A DNA stretch of 64,000 nucleotides. It comes from Streptomyces sp. SDr-06 (GTDB taxonomy: Bacteria > Actinomycetota > Actinomycetes > Streptomycetales > Streptomycetaceae). The DNA lies in the NCBI RefSeq assembly GCF_003324565.1, contig NZ_QOLA01000011.1:62001-126000 (forward strand), written 5' to 3'. Position 1 is the first letter of the stretch. Every line of letters begins with the position of its first letter. The notes beneath the pieces are model-generated. The model was not told where the DNA came from. It did no database searches and saw only the letters and a program-made list of their open reading frames with translations. Positions 16,111 through 25,952 of the stretch are shown one piece after another. Both the position numbers and the translations under genes were made by a program.

Positions 16111-16644
16111 TCAGCCTTCGCGGCTCTCCACGACGACCGACTCGATGACTACGTCGTCGACCGGGCGGTCGGTGCGCGGGTTGGTCTTGGCGGCCGCGAT
16201 GGCGTCCACGACCTTGCGGCCGGCGTCCGTCGAGACCTCGCCGAAGATGGTGTGCTTGCGGGTCAGCCACGCGGTGGGCGACACGGTGATGAAGAACTGC
16301 GAGCCGTTGGTGGCCGGACCGGCGTTGGCCATGGCCAGCAGGTACGGCTTGTCGAAGGCGAGCTCCGGGTGGAACTCGTCGGCGAACTCGTAGCCCGGGC
16401 CGCCGGTGCCGTTGCCCAGCGGGTCACCGCCCTGGATCATGAAACCGCTGATGACGCGGTGGAAGACGGTGCCGTCGTACAGCGGGGCGGTGGTCTTCTC
16501 GCCGGTGGCCGGGTTCGTCCACTCGCGCTCGCCCTTGGCGAGTTCCACGAAGTTCTTGACCGTCTTGGGTGCGTGGTTCGGCAGGAGCCGAATTTCGATG
16601 TCGCCCTGATTGGTCTTCAGGGTGGCGTAAAGCTGCTCGGCCAC
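16111..16644 (-). CDS. Cyclophilin-type peptidyl-prolyl cis-trans isomerase
   Basis: 177 aa single-domain cyclophilin without signal peptide, so cytoplasmic. Family residues seen include FHRVISGFMIQGGDP (active-site Arg and Phe/Met), GSQFFITVSPT and HTIFGEV. It catalyses proline isomerisation during protein folding. GTG 16,644 was chosen because AAGGAAGG lies about 7 bases upstream and the conserved sequence starts there. M. tuberculosis ppiA occupies the same position near crgA and pknB, which supports orthology. Confidence 0.93.
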   Translation of the reverse strand: MAEQLYATLKTNQGDIEIRLLPNHAPKTVKNFVELAKGEREWTNPATGEKTTAPLYDGTVFHRVISGFMIQGGDPLGNGTGGPGYEFADEFHPELAFDKPYLLAMANAGPATNGSQFFITVSPTAWLTRKHTIFGEVSTDAGRKVVDAIAAAKTNPRTDRPVDDVVIESVVVESREG

Positions 16645-16936
16645 GATCTGCCTTCCTTGGTGGTCTGCACGGACGCCCCACGATCCTCGCACGGACCGCC
16701 CGCGAGGACGGGAAAGTGCCCGGTTACCGACAGATACCCGCTAAACGGTGCCGTACTGGCCGCAACCGTGGCATCGTCGTCGACGAGTTCCCTCCCGCAC
16801 TGCGCCCTCATCCGCTTCAAAGACGCGATGCCCACCCGGATGCCTTTCCGCACATGCCGGGTACCCGCAGGACAGGCATGATTTCGAGATGGGTGGAAAG
16901 GCGACATACCGAACCGCCACCAAGGAGGAGGATCAC

Positions 16937-17641
16937 GTGACCCGCATGGAGAGCGTGCGCGCCGCAACCGGAACGGCGAAGGAGAGCGTGCTGCACGCCG
17001 CGGAAGTGGTGGCGCCCTACGCCGACTCGGCCAGGCAGCAGGCCGCGCAGTATGCCCAGCACTATGCGCAGGAAGCGCGCGTACGCGTCGCGCCCAAGGT
17101 GTCGAAGGCCGCGGCCCAGGCCCGCACCCAGGCCCGCCAGCAGTACGACGCCCATGTCGCGCCGCGCGTCCCGTCGAGGATGGACGAGGTCGCCCACCAG
17201 GCGGCCGAGCGCTCGCGCCGGGCCGCCCGGCAGGCCGCCGACTACGCCGCCCCGCGCGTGGAGCAGGCGGTCGCCGCCGCCCAGCCCCTGCGCGAGGAGG
17301 CCGTGGCCCGTTCGGCGGCGGCCCTCGCGGCGCTGCGCGGCCAGGTGACGACGAAGGAGATCGAGAAGCTCGCGCGCAAGCACCGGCGCCGGGCCCGGGC
17401 GGCCCGCGCCGGCAAGGGCTTCCTGGTGGTCGGCATCCTCGCGGGCGGCGCCTTCGCCGCGTGGCGCTGGTGGGACAAGCAGGCCAACCCGGACTGGCTG
17501 GTCGAGCCCCCGGAGCCGACCGAGGTCGCGGACCGGCCCCCGCTCGCCTCGGTGGACGGCAGCTCCACCGACGTCCTGGACCCCGAGGTCCAGGCCAAGC
17601 AGGCCGCGGCGGAAGCGGCGGAACACGACGAGCGGAGCTGA
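16937..17641 (+). CDS. DUF5324-like basic/amphipathic protein with one membrane helix
   Basis: 234 aa, GTG start behind GGAGGAGGA. The first 130 residues are Ala/Gln/Arg-rich and predicted helical (repeated AQ, AR, YA patterns), resembling apolipoprotein/YtxH-like amphipathic helices. A short transmembrane stretch (GFLVVGILAGGAFAAWRWW, about residues 155-175) and an acidic tail follow. This arrangement fits the Streptomyces DUF5324 family, whose role is unknown. It is divergent from the cyclophilin gene. The upstream in-frame reading from 16,748 has no ribosome site. Confidence 0.8.
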   Translation: MTRMESVRAATGTAKESVLHAAEVVAPYADSARQQAAQYAQHYAQEARVRVAPKVSKAAAQARTQARQQYDAHVAPRVPSRMDEVAHQAAERSRRAARQAADYAAPRVEQAVAAAQPLREEAVARSAAALAALRGQVTTKEIEKLARKHRRRARAARAGKGFLVVGILAGGAFAAWRWWDKQANPDWLVEPPEPTEVADRPPLASVDGSSTDVLDPEVQAKQAAAEAAEHDERS

Positions 17642-17682
17642 CCGGCCGGGGCCGCGACGAGCGGACCTGACGAGCGGCGGAA

Positions 17683-17739
17683 CACGACGAGAAGCGCCCG
17701 GCGCCCTGCCTCCCAGGGTGCCGGGCGCTTCTCGTCGTG
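17683..17739 (+). terminator. Long hairpin after the DUF5324 gene
   Basis: 26-bp stem (arms 17,683-17,708 and 17,714-17,739) with one mismatch and a small loop, containing AGAAGCGCCCGGCGCCCTG. It ends the plus-strand transcript. Confidence 0.85.
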
Positions 17740-17777
17740 CGGGAGGGCCGCGGGCCGGACGCCCGCCAAGAGAACAA

Positions 17778-17821
17778 AAGAGGCTCCCTGACCATCGTTC
17801 TTGCAGGTCAGGGAGCCTCTT
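17778..17821 (-). terminator. Hairpin after tRNA-Ala
   Basis: 16-bp perfect stem (AAGAGGCTCCCTGACC and complement) with a 12-base loop, starting 7 bases past the 3' end of the minus-strand tRNA-Ala. Confidence 0.85.
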
Positions 17822-17827
17822 GCGATG

Positions 17828-17900
17828 TGGAGCCTAGGAGATTCGAACTCCTGACATCTGCCTTGCAAAGGCAGCGCTCTACCAACTGAGCTAAGGCCCC
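17828..17900 (-). tRNA. tRNA-Ala (anticodon TGC)
   Basis: Minus-strand cloverleaf: acceptor GGGGCCT/AGGCTCC, D-arm TAGCTCAGTTGGTAGAGC, anticodon stem CTGCC/GGCAG around TTTGCAA giving anticodon TGC, and T-arm with GTTCGAATC. CCA is not encoded. Confidence 0.95.
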
Positions 17901-18052
17901 GGACGGGGTGTCGCGGGACCAGAGTACCGGGTGGAACCGGGGATCTCGCAAAAGGATTGGGACTCCCGGTGAACGACCACTCTCCGTAAGATGCTCGTCG
18001 AGGTTCGCACCCGTGAAGCGGCCTCAATGGGGAAGCGATGGGGAGACGCGCA

Positions 18053-18601
18053 ATGGACGCAGCACAGCAGGAAGCGACCGCCAGAGCCAAGGAGCTTCAG
18101 CGGAGCTGGTACGGGGAGCCGTTGGGGGCGCTCTTTCGCCGGCTCATAGACGACCTCGGGCTCAACCAGGCCCGGCTCGCCGCTGTTCTGGGGCTCTCGG
18201 CGCCCATGCTGTCGCAGCTGATGAGCGGACAGCGGGCCAAGATCGGCAATCCGGCCGTGGTGCAGCGCGTCCAGGCGCTCCAGGACCTCGCGGGACAGGT
18301 CGCCGACGGCAGTGTGAGCGCCGTGGAGGCCACCGACCGGATGGAAGAGATCAAGAAGTCGCAGGGAGGCTCGGTGCTGACCAACACCGGGCAGACCACG
18401 TCCAGTTCGGGCGCGCCGACGGTGCGGCGCGTGGTGCGTGAGATCCAGTCGCTGCTGCGTTCCGTGGCGGCCGCGGGGGACATCATCGCCGCCGCCGACA
18501 CCCTCGCCCCCGCCCACCCCGAACTGGCAGAGTTCCTCCGGGTGTACGGCGCCGGGCGCACCGCCGAGGCGGTCTCGCACTACGAGTCGCACCAGAGCTG
18601 A
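18053..18601 (+). CDS. Helix-turn-helix transcriptional regulator (XRE-like)
   Basis: 182 aa. An HTH of the Cro/C1 type lies near residues 25-60 (LFRRLIDDLGLNQARLAAVL then SAPMLSQLMSGQRAKIG). A helical C-terminal part (PTVRRVVREIQSLLRSVAAAG) is probably for dimerisation or ligand sensing. ATG 18,053 has GGGGAGA about 6 bases upstream; ATG 18,038 is the alternative. It sits 31 bases before a membrane kinase gene on the same strand, so the two are probably co-transcribed and the regulator is a plausible kinase substrate. Target genes are unknown. Confidence 0.9.
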   Translation: MDAAQQEATARAKELQRSWYGEPLGALFRRLIDDLGLNQARLAAVLGLSAPMLSQLMSGQRAKIGNPAVVQRVQALQDLAGQVADGSVSAVEATDRMEEIKKSQGGSVLTNTGQTTSSSGAPTVRRVVREIQSLLRSVAAAGDIIAAADTLAPAHPELAEFLRVYGAGRTAEAVSHYESHQS

Positions 18602-18632
18602 CAACGGTCCGATCGATCCTGGGGAGCGTCGG

Positions 18633-19973
18633 GTGGGCGAGGTCTTCGCCGGTCGGTACGAGCTGGTCGATCCGGTCGGGCGGGGCGGGGCCGGAGCCGT
18701 CTGGCGCGCCTGGGACCGGCGCCGCCGCCGCTATGTGGCGGCGAAGGTGCTGCAGCAGAGCGACGCCCACACCCTCCTGCGGTTCGTCCGCGAGCAGGCC
18801 CTCAGGATCGACCACCCGCACGTCCTCGCGCCCGCCAGCTGGGCCGCCGACGACGACCAGGTCCTGTTCACCATGGACCTGGTGTGCGGCGGCTCGCTGG
18901 CCCATCTCATCGGCGACTACGGGCCGTTGCCGCATCGCTTCGTGTGCACGCTGCTCGACCAGCTCCTCGCCGGTCTCGCCGCCGTCCACGCGGAGGGCGT
19001 CGTCCACCGCGACATCAAACCGGCCAACATCCTGCTGGAGGCCACCGGAAGCGGCCGCCCGCATCTGCGCCTGTCGGACTTCGGCATCGCGATGCGCAAG
19101 GGCGAGCCGCGCCTCACCGAGACCAACTACGTGGTGGGGACGCCCGGTTACTTCGCCCCCGAGCAGATGATGGGCGCCGAACCCGACTTCGCCGCCGACC
19201 TGTTCGCCGTCGGCCTGGTCGCGCTGTACCTCCTGGAGGGCAGCAAGCCGGACGCTCGGGCCCTCGTCGAGCACTTCGCCGCCCACGGCACTCCCAGCAC
19301 CCCTCAGGGCATTCCTGAGCCCCTCTGGCAGGTCCTCGCGGGATTGCTCCAGCCCCAGCCGCAGAACCGGTTCCGCACGGCCACCGGCGCGCGCAAGGCG
19401 CTGGCGTCGGCGGTGGAGCTGCTGCCCGAGCAGGACCCGGACGAGGAGCCCGTCGAGGTCTTCGACCAGATCGGCCCGCTGCCCCCCGGCTTCGCCGCAG
19501 ACGGCCCCGAACGCCCCACGCCCACGCCGTCCCCCGCTGCGGAGAGGGAGGGCGGACCCGCGCCGGAGGCGTACGAGAACACGGGACGGTCCCTGGCCCA
19601 ACAGAGCGGGCCGAACCACCCGTTGGCGCCCGGTACGGCGATGCCCGGCCGGGCGCCCTCCGGCCACGGGCCCGTCACGGGGCGCCTTCCCACGGCCCCG
19701 CCCCAGCCGCCCACCCCTCCCACGCAGGCACCGGCAGCCGCCTACCTGCCGCCGCAGTACGAGCGGACCCCGCCGACCCCCGCGACGACCCCGTACACGG
19801 CGCCGTACCCCTCTGCGCCCGGCGCTCCCCAAGTTCCCGTCCACGGGGCCCCGTTCGCGCCCCCTTCGCCCCGGCCGTCGCGACCGGGGCCGCCCGCCAA
19901 GGTCGCGGTGCCGGTGCTCCTGGTGGCCCTGGTGTGCTTCGCCGTCGGCATCTGGGCGCTGACCCAGGCCTGA
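18633..19973 (+). CDS. Ser/Thr protein kinase with C-terminal membrane anchor
   Basis: 446 aa. The kinase domain (about residues 5-265) has GRGGAGAVW, VAAKVL (nucleotide Lys), HRDIKPANI, DFGIA and GTPGYFAPEQ, so all catalytic residues are present. A long Pro/Ala/Thr-rich linker (about 285-420) leads to one C-terminal transmembrane helix (VAVPVLLVALVCFAVGIWAL) and almost no external part. Without PASTA or another sensor outside, input must come from the cytoplasmic side or membrane. The start GTG 18,633 has GGGGAG about 7 bases upstream. The HTH gene precedes it; an unrecognised membrane protein gene converges 8 bases downstream. Confidence 0.92.
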   Translation: MGEVFAGRYELVDPVGRGGAGAVWRAWDRRRRRYVAAKVLQQSDAHTLLRFVREQALRIDHPHVLAPASWAADDDQVLFTMDLVCGGSLAHLIGDYGPLPHRFVCTLLDQLLAGLAAVHAEGVVHRDIKPANILLEATGSGRPHLRLSDFGIAMRKGEPRLTETNYVVGTPGYFAPEQMMGAEPDFAADLFAVGLVALYLLEGSKPDARALVEHFAAHGTPSTPQGIPEPLWQVLAGLLQPQPQNRFRTATGARKALASAVELLPEQDPDEEPVEVFDQIGPLPPGFAADGPERPTPTPSPAAEREGGPAPEAYENTGRSLAQQSGPNHPLAPGTAMPGRAPSGHGPVTGRLPTAPPQPPTPPTQAPAAAYLPPQYERTPPTPATTPYTAPYPSAPGAPQVPVHGAPFAPPSPRPSRPGPPAKVAVPVLLVALVCFAVGIWALTQA

Positions 19974-19981
19974 GCCTCCGG

Positions 19982-21292
19982 CTACCAGGCGTTCGGCGGC
20001 CCGAAGCCCTGCGGCCCCGGGGCGGCGGCCGCCCGTCGACGCGCCACCAGCGTCCACACCCCGAGCCCGGCCACGAGCACCGTGCCCGTGCCGATCCCGA
20101 GGGCCGCGAGGAGTTTCATCGAGCTGTCGCCGGCAGAAGAGCCGCCCGCGCCGAAATCGGGCGCCCGGCCCGCGTACTCCGGACCGGACCGGGCCGCACC
20201 CCGCACGGTCAGCCCCAGCGTCAGGTCGTACGGCTCGTCCCCGAAGGTCTGGCCGACCTCGGGGCTGAGGGAGACGGCCAGGTAGTAGGGCCCGCTGACC
20301 CGCATCGCCGAGACCTCGTCGGTGGTCGAGTACCGGTTCTCATACGCGACCGGCGCGACGGGGTCGAGCGCGGCCTCTCTCTGCTTGCCCTCGTACGGCG
20401 CCGACGCCCCGGAGACGAACCCCCGGGCGGGGTTGTAGAGCTGGAGGGAGAGCGCGGTCCCGACGTAGCCGTCCTTTGCGGCCGGGAGACTGCCCAAACC
20501 TCCCCGGGCAAAGAGCTGCTGGCCCCAGTCGAGCGGCACCCGGTAGAAGAGGGTCTCGCCCGGCCGGATCGTGTCGCTCCACCGCCCGTCGGCCAGTGCG
20601 GGCGCGTCGTGGAAGCCGGTGCCGCCATGGGCACCGCGCGCGGTCCCGGTCGGCGGCGGGGGTGACGCGGAGGGCCAGCCGGAGGGCGCCGTGCTCGGCC
20701 CGGAGCCGTTCCGGGTCGGCTCGGTCGTATAGCGCAGGTCGAGACCCCAGTCCGAGCGCGTGGAGGTGGGATCGCTCTCGCGCTCGACCACCATGGAGTA
20801 GGTGCCGGGCTTCTGACAGGTCGACAGGCTTCTGCGCACACCCCGGTAGGCGTACGCGGCGATGGGGTGCGGGTACTGCGCCGAGCCGATCGAACGCCGC
20901 TGGGAGTCGCAGTCGTCGCCGTCCGCGTTCTGGAGCGACACCTTGAGGGAGTCGCCGTAGGCGAGCTTCGCGCCCGTCGGTCCGGGCAAAGCGACGGCCG
21001 AGGCGTAGGCGTCGTTCTCGCCGTCCAGAACCAGCCGGAAATAGAGCTTGCCCCCGGGCCTGATCACCGACCTATAGGCGGCGCCCGCCTTGAGGACCGG
21101 CCCGTCGGCGCTCGTCGCGCCGCCCGACACGTCCTGGACGCCCTCGGGAAACCGGTACGCGGGCGGCTGCCCGGCCGCCTGCACCGGCCCCGGCGCCGCC
21201 AGGAGCGCACCGAGTGCGGCCACGGCCGCCCCGATCCTTCGTACCCTCGCCCCGGACCCGCTCCGCCTCGGCCTCACGTCGCCCCGCCCCAC
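19982..21292 (-). CDS. Secreted, C-terminally membrane-anchored protein of unknown function
   Basis: 436 aa. An N-terminal signal peptide (basic head, then IGAAVAALGALLAAPGPVQA) is followed by an extracytoplasmic region of about 350 residues. Two similar halves are suggested by repeated phrases: IRPGGKLYFRLVLD and IRPGETLFYRVPLDWG, YASAVALPG and YVGTALSLQ. Near the C-terminus are one transmembrane helix (about 395-420) and a short basic tail. No catalytic motif is recognised; the beta-rich repeats look like a binding or PPC-like domain pair. The start is GTG 21,292; GTG 21,277 is possible. It is convergent with the kinase gene 8 bases away. Confidence 0.8.
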   Translation of the reverse strand: MGRGDVRPRRSGSGARVRRIGAAVAALGALLAAPGPVQAAGQPPAYRFPEGVQDVSGGATSADGPVLKAGAAYRSVIRPGGKLYFRLVLDGENDAYASAVALPGPTGAKLAYGDSLKVSLQNADGDDCDSQRRSIGSAQYPHPIAAYAYRGVRRSLSTCQKPGTYSMVVERESDPTSTRSDWGLDLRYTTEPTRNGSGPSTAPSGWPSASPPPPTGTARGAHGGTGFHDAPALADGRWSDTIRPGETLFYRVPLDWGQQLFARGGLGSLPAAKDGYVGTALSLQLYNPARGFVSGASAPYEGKQREAALDPVAPVAYENRYSTTDEVSAMRVSGPYYLAVSLSPEVGQTFGDEPYDLTLGLTVRGAARSGPEYAGRAPDFGAGGSSAGDSSMKLLAALGIGTGTVLVAGLGVWTLVARRRAAAAPGPQGFGPPNAW

Positions 21293-21363
21293 CTTTGCCC
21301 TCGCAAGTCAGCTCTTCACTCACGTGAACTCAACTGTGCCCGGGACAGGCCCGGGGACAGCAC

Positions 21364-21395
21364 GAAGCCCCGGCCACCACAGTGGCCGGGGCTTC
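21364..21395. terminator. Hairpin between DLW-39 gene and the secreted-protein gene
   Basis: 14-bp perfect stem (GAAGCCCCGGCCAC and complement) with a 4-base loop, 20 bases after the minus-strand miniprotein stop. Confidence 0.8.
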
Positions 21396-21414
21396 GCAAC
21401 CGGGTCTTTCGGTC

Positions 21415-21549
21415 TCACACACCCGAACCTGCGGGCACGGAGTCGGTCGCCTCCGTCCACAGATCCTGCTCGGCGCGATCCGCCTGGATCTGGCGGTACA
21501 CGAGGAGCCCGCCGATGGCGGCCAGTGCGACCAGGAGAAGCTTCTTCAC
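21415..21549 (-). CDS. DLW-39 family miniprotein
   Basis: 44 aa: VKKLLLVALAAIGG start, a single hydrophobic helix (about residues 3-17), then YRQIQADRAEQDLWTEATD. The Asp-Leu-Trp triplet is the signature that gives the actinobacterial DLW-39 family its name; members lie near gyrA. It is probably a small membrane protein of unknown role. The GTG start at 21,549 is in the expected place; readings extending further upstream are longer but lack conservation. A TATAGT hexamer on the minus strand at 21,594-21,599 could be its -10 element. Confidence 0.85.
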   Translation of the reverse strand: MKKLLLVALAAIGGLLVYRQIQADRAEQDLWTEATDSVPAGSGV

Positions 21550-21591
21550 CGCGCGACCTCGTCTTTCCTTGACGTAAGGGACCTCTGCCGC

Positions 21592-21650
21592 CCGACTATA
21601 CACACCGATCGATATCAATCGGTGATGCTCCATCCGTGTGTAGTTCATCG
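21592..21650. promoter_or_regulatory. Inverted repeats upstream of the DLW-39 gene
   Basis: CACCGAT (21,603-21,609) and ATCGGTG (21,618-21,624) flank an AT-rich centre with GATATC. Outside them, ACTATACACAC and GTGTGTAGT also pair. The position between two divergent small genes suggests an operator, but no regulator can be named. Confidence 0.35.
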
Positions 21651-21771
21651 GAAGATCCGCCGATACGGTGCGTCGCTCCTCGCCATGAGCAGGCCCCCCG
21701 CACATCATCGGATACAACGCAATTCGGGCAAGCCAACAGCACGCACTGCTCACGGAAGAAGCGAGGACGTC

Positions 21772-22134
21772 ATGGCAACCAGCAAGCTCACGACCTGGTG
21801 GACCGCACTCATCGGGGCGCTCGTCGCCCTCCTCGCCTTCCTCGGGCTGGCCGGCCCGGCGACCGCCGCCACGGCCTCCGTACCGCAGCACGACGCGACG
21901 TACAACCGGAGCGAACCGGCCACCTCCGTTGCACCGACCGTGCACTGGGCCCTGCCCGCCGCGTCCGCCCTGCCACCCACCATGAAGCAGCGCATCCGCG
22001 CCGAGGCCCACGGCTCCTCGCCCTCCTCCCGCCACCGCGCCGACACTCCTGACACGGCCGACAACCAGGCCGGCGGCGACAACACCGCCGACGAGCCCGA
22101 GGACCCGGACGGGGCCGACACCCCGTCTCCCTGA
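21772..22134 (+). CDS. Small secreted or membrane protein (possibly DUF6344)
   Basis: 120 aa, ATG start with GCGAGGA upstream. An N-terminal signal/anchor helix (TTWWTALIGALVALLAFLGL, about residues 7-26, then AGPATAATA) has a plausible signal peptidase site near residue 33. The rest is a low-complexity Ser/Asp/Glu/Pro-rich tail with no fold recognised. The opening resembles small Streptomyces proteins encoded near gyrA that I remember as DUF6344, but this is not certain. A strong hairpin follows the stop. Confidence 0.75.
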   Translation: MATSKLTTWWTALIGALVALLAFLGLAGPATAATASVPQHDATYNRSEPATSVAPTVHWALPAASALPPTMKQRIRAEAHGSSPSSRHRADTPDTADNQAGGDNTADEPEDPDGADTPSP

Positions 22135-22158
22135 CCCACCCCGCTCCGCCCGAGCTGC

Positions 22159-22190
22159 GAGCCCGGCAACTCCCCCGAGTTGCCGGGCTC
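22159..22190 (+). terminator. Hairpin after the small secreted-protein gene
   Basis: 14-bp perfect stem (GAGCCCGGCAACTC and complement) with a 4-base CCCC loop, 24 bases after the stop. Confidence 0.85.
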
Positions 22191-22231
22191 TTCGGTGTCC
22201 CCGGCCGCCCGAACCCGGCCCTTCAGGGCGT

Positions 22232-22409
22232 TCAGGCGCGGGCCGGACGGAAGTGCGGGATCGCGACGACATCGGCGGGCAGGACGGCCGGGTAGGGGTG
22301 GCGCACCAGGTCGTGCGGTTCCCGCGCGCGAGCGGAAGCCGTCGGCCACCGCGTCCCGCTCGTCGACCCGCCGCGCGAGCACCTCGCTGACGACGCCCGG
22401 CAGCGCCAC
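22232..22409 (-). pseudogene. Possible frameshifted gene remnant
   Basis: On the minus strand one frame gives MALPGVVSEVLARRVDERDA and continues VADGFRS (22,409 to about 22,330). Protein-like text then resumes in another frame with AREPHDLVRHPYPAVLPADV and VAIPHFRPARA before a stop at 22,232. Joined by one frame shift these would form a short C-terminal fragment of a larger protein. No family is recognised and no ribosome site is evident. It fills most of the 310-base gap between two hairpins. This is a weak call. Confidence 0.3.
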
Positions 22410-22459
22410 GTCACAGGGGCGGCGTGTTCATGCACGGCGCCCCGGGACCCCGCGAACGC

Positions 22460-22494
22460 CGAAGACCCCCGGGCTTTCGCCTCGGGGGTCTTCG
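22460..22494 (-). terminator. Hairpin after tRNA-Ile
   Basis: 12-bp stem (CGAAGACCCCCG and complement) with a loop of about 11 bases, starting 7 bases past the 3' end of the minus-strand tRNA-Ile. Confidence 0.8.
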
Positions 22495-22500
22495 TCACTG

Positions 22501-22574
22501 TGGGGCTAACAGGATTTGAACCTGTGGCCTCATCCTTATCAGGGATGCGCTCTAACCAACTGAGCTATAGCCCC
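22501..22574 (-). tRNA. tRNA-Ile (anticodon GAT)
   Basis: Minus-strand cloverleaf: acceptor GGGGCTA/TAGCCCC, D-arm TAGCTCAGTTGGTTAGAGC, anticodon stem CATCC/GGATG around CTGATAA giving anticodon GAT, T-arm GGTTCAAATCC. CCA is not encoded. It lies just beyond the gyrB-gyrA-DUF3566 operon, as in other actinobacteria. Confidence 0.96.
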
Positions 22575-22671
22575 GCCGCGCTTTTCGGGATGTCCCGCGC
22601 GCTGACCTCTGAAGATTAGCGCACGGGACGGCCAGTCCCAAAATCGATGGCCGAGCGGCCGTGAACTGCGG

Positions 22672-23307
22672 CTACTCGTCCTCGGCCAGCGTGAGCTCGA
22701 TGCCGCCCACGAAACCGGCCGAGAGGTTGTAGATGAAGGCGCCGAGCGTCGCCAGCGCGGTGGCGAGCACCACGTCGATCACCGCGATGACCGAGGTGAA
22801 GAGCAGCACCCGCGGCAGCGACAGGAAGGACTGGAGGTCGAAGCCGTTGGACTCGTTGGAGCCGGTGGCCTCGCTGATCGTGCCGCCGACCGTGGAGAAG
22901 ACGCCCATGGCGTCCATGACCATCCACAGCACCGCGGCCGCGACCACCGTGCAGATGCCGAGTGCGATGGACAGCAGGAAGCTGACCTTCATGACCGACC
23001 ACGGGTCGGCCTTGGAGACCCGCAGCCGTGCCTTGCGCGTCCGGGGCGTCGTACGCGCCCCGGTGCGCGGCTTGCGCACGCCCTCGCCGCTGCGCTGCGG
23101 CGCGGGATAAGCCTGCGGCGGGTGATAGGGCTGCTGACCGCCGGGCGCCGTCTTCTCGCGCTCGCCGGGCAGTGCCCCGCCCTCGTACTCCGTGCGGGCC
23201 TGTGGCCCCCGGGTGTCCGTCACCGTTACCCCCTGGGAGTCCGCGGCAGGGCCACGGGCACCGTTCGCTCCGGAAGCGGCCGCTCCGGCGCCCGTGGCTC
23301 CACTCAC
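22672..23307 (-). CDS. DUF3566 membrane protein downstream of gyrA
   Basis: 211 aa. About 100 residues of disordered Gly/Pro/Arg-rich cytoplasmic tail come first, then the DUF3566 core with two transmembrane helices (about residues 108-132 and 165-195) separated by an external loop. The family is regularly encoded right after gyrA in actinobacteria; its function is unsettled. The GTG start is 3 bases after the gyrA stop, so it is almost certainly in the gyrBA transcript. Confidence 0.88.
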   Translation of the reverse strand: MSGATGAGAAASGANGARGPAADSQGVTVTDTRGPQARTEYEGGALPGEREKTAPGGQQPYHPPQAYPAPQRSGEGVRKPRTGARTTPRTRKARLRVSKADPWSVMKVSFLLSIALGICTVVAAAVLWMVMDAMGVFSTVGGTISEATGSNESNGFDLQSFLSLPRVLLFTSVIAVIDVVLATALATLGAFIYNLSAGFVGGIELTLAEDE

Positions 23308-23310
23308 GCT

Positions 23311-25908
<2,598 letters not shown>

Positions 25909-25952
25909 TGCTGGTTCTCAAGTCCTTTCGAAGCGGTCAGCGGGAGACCGAC

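Noticed and set aside
21315..21332. CTCACGTGAACTC as a parS site
   Set aside because: The CACGTG core is present, but the flanking GTTT/AAAC bases are not.
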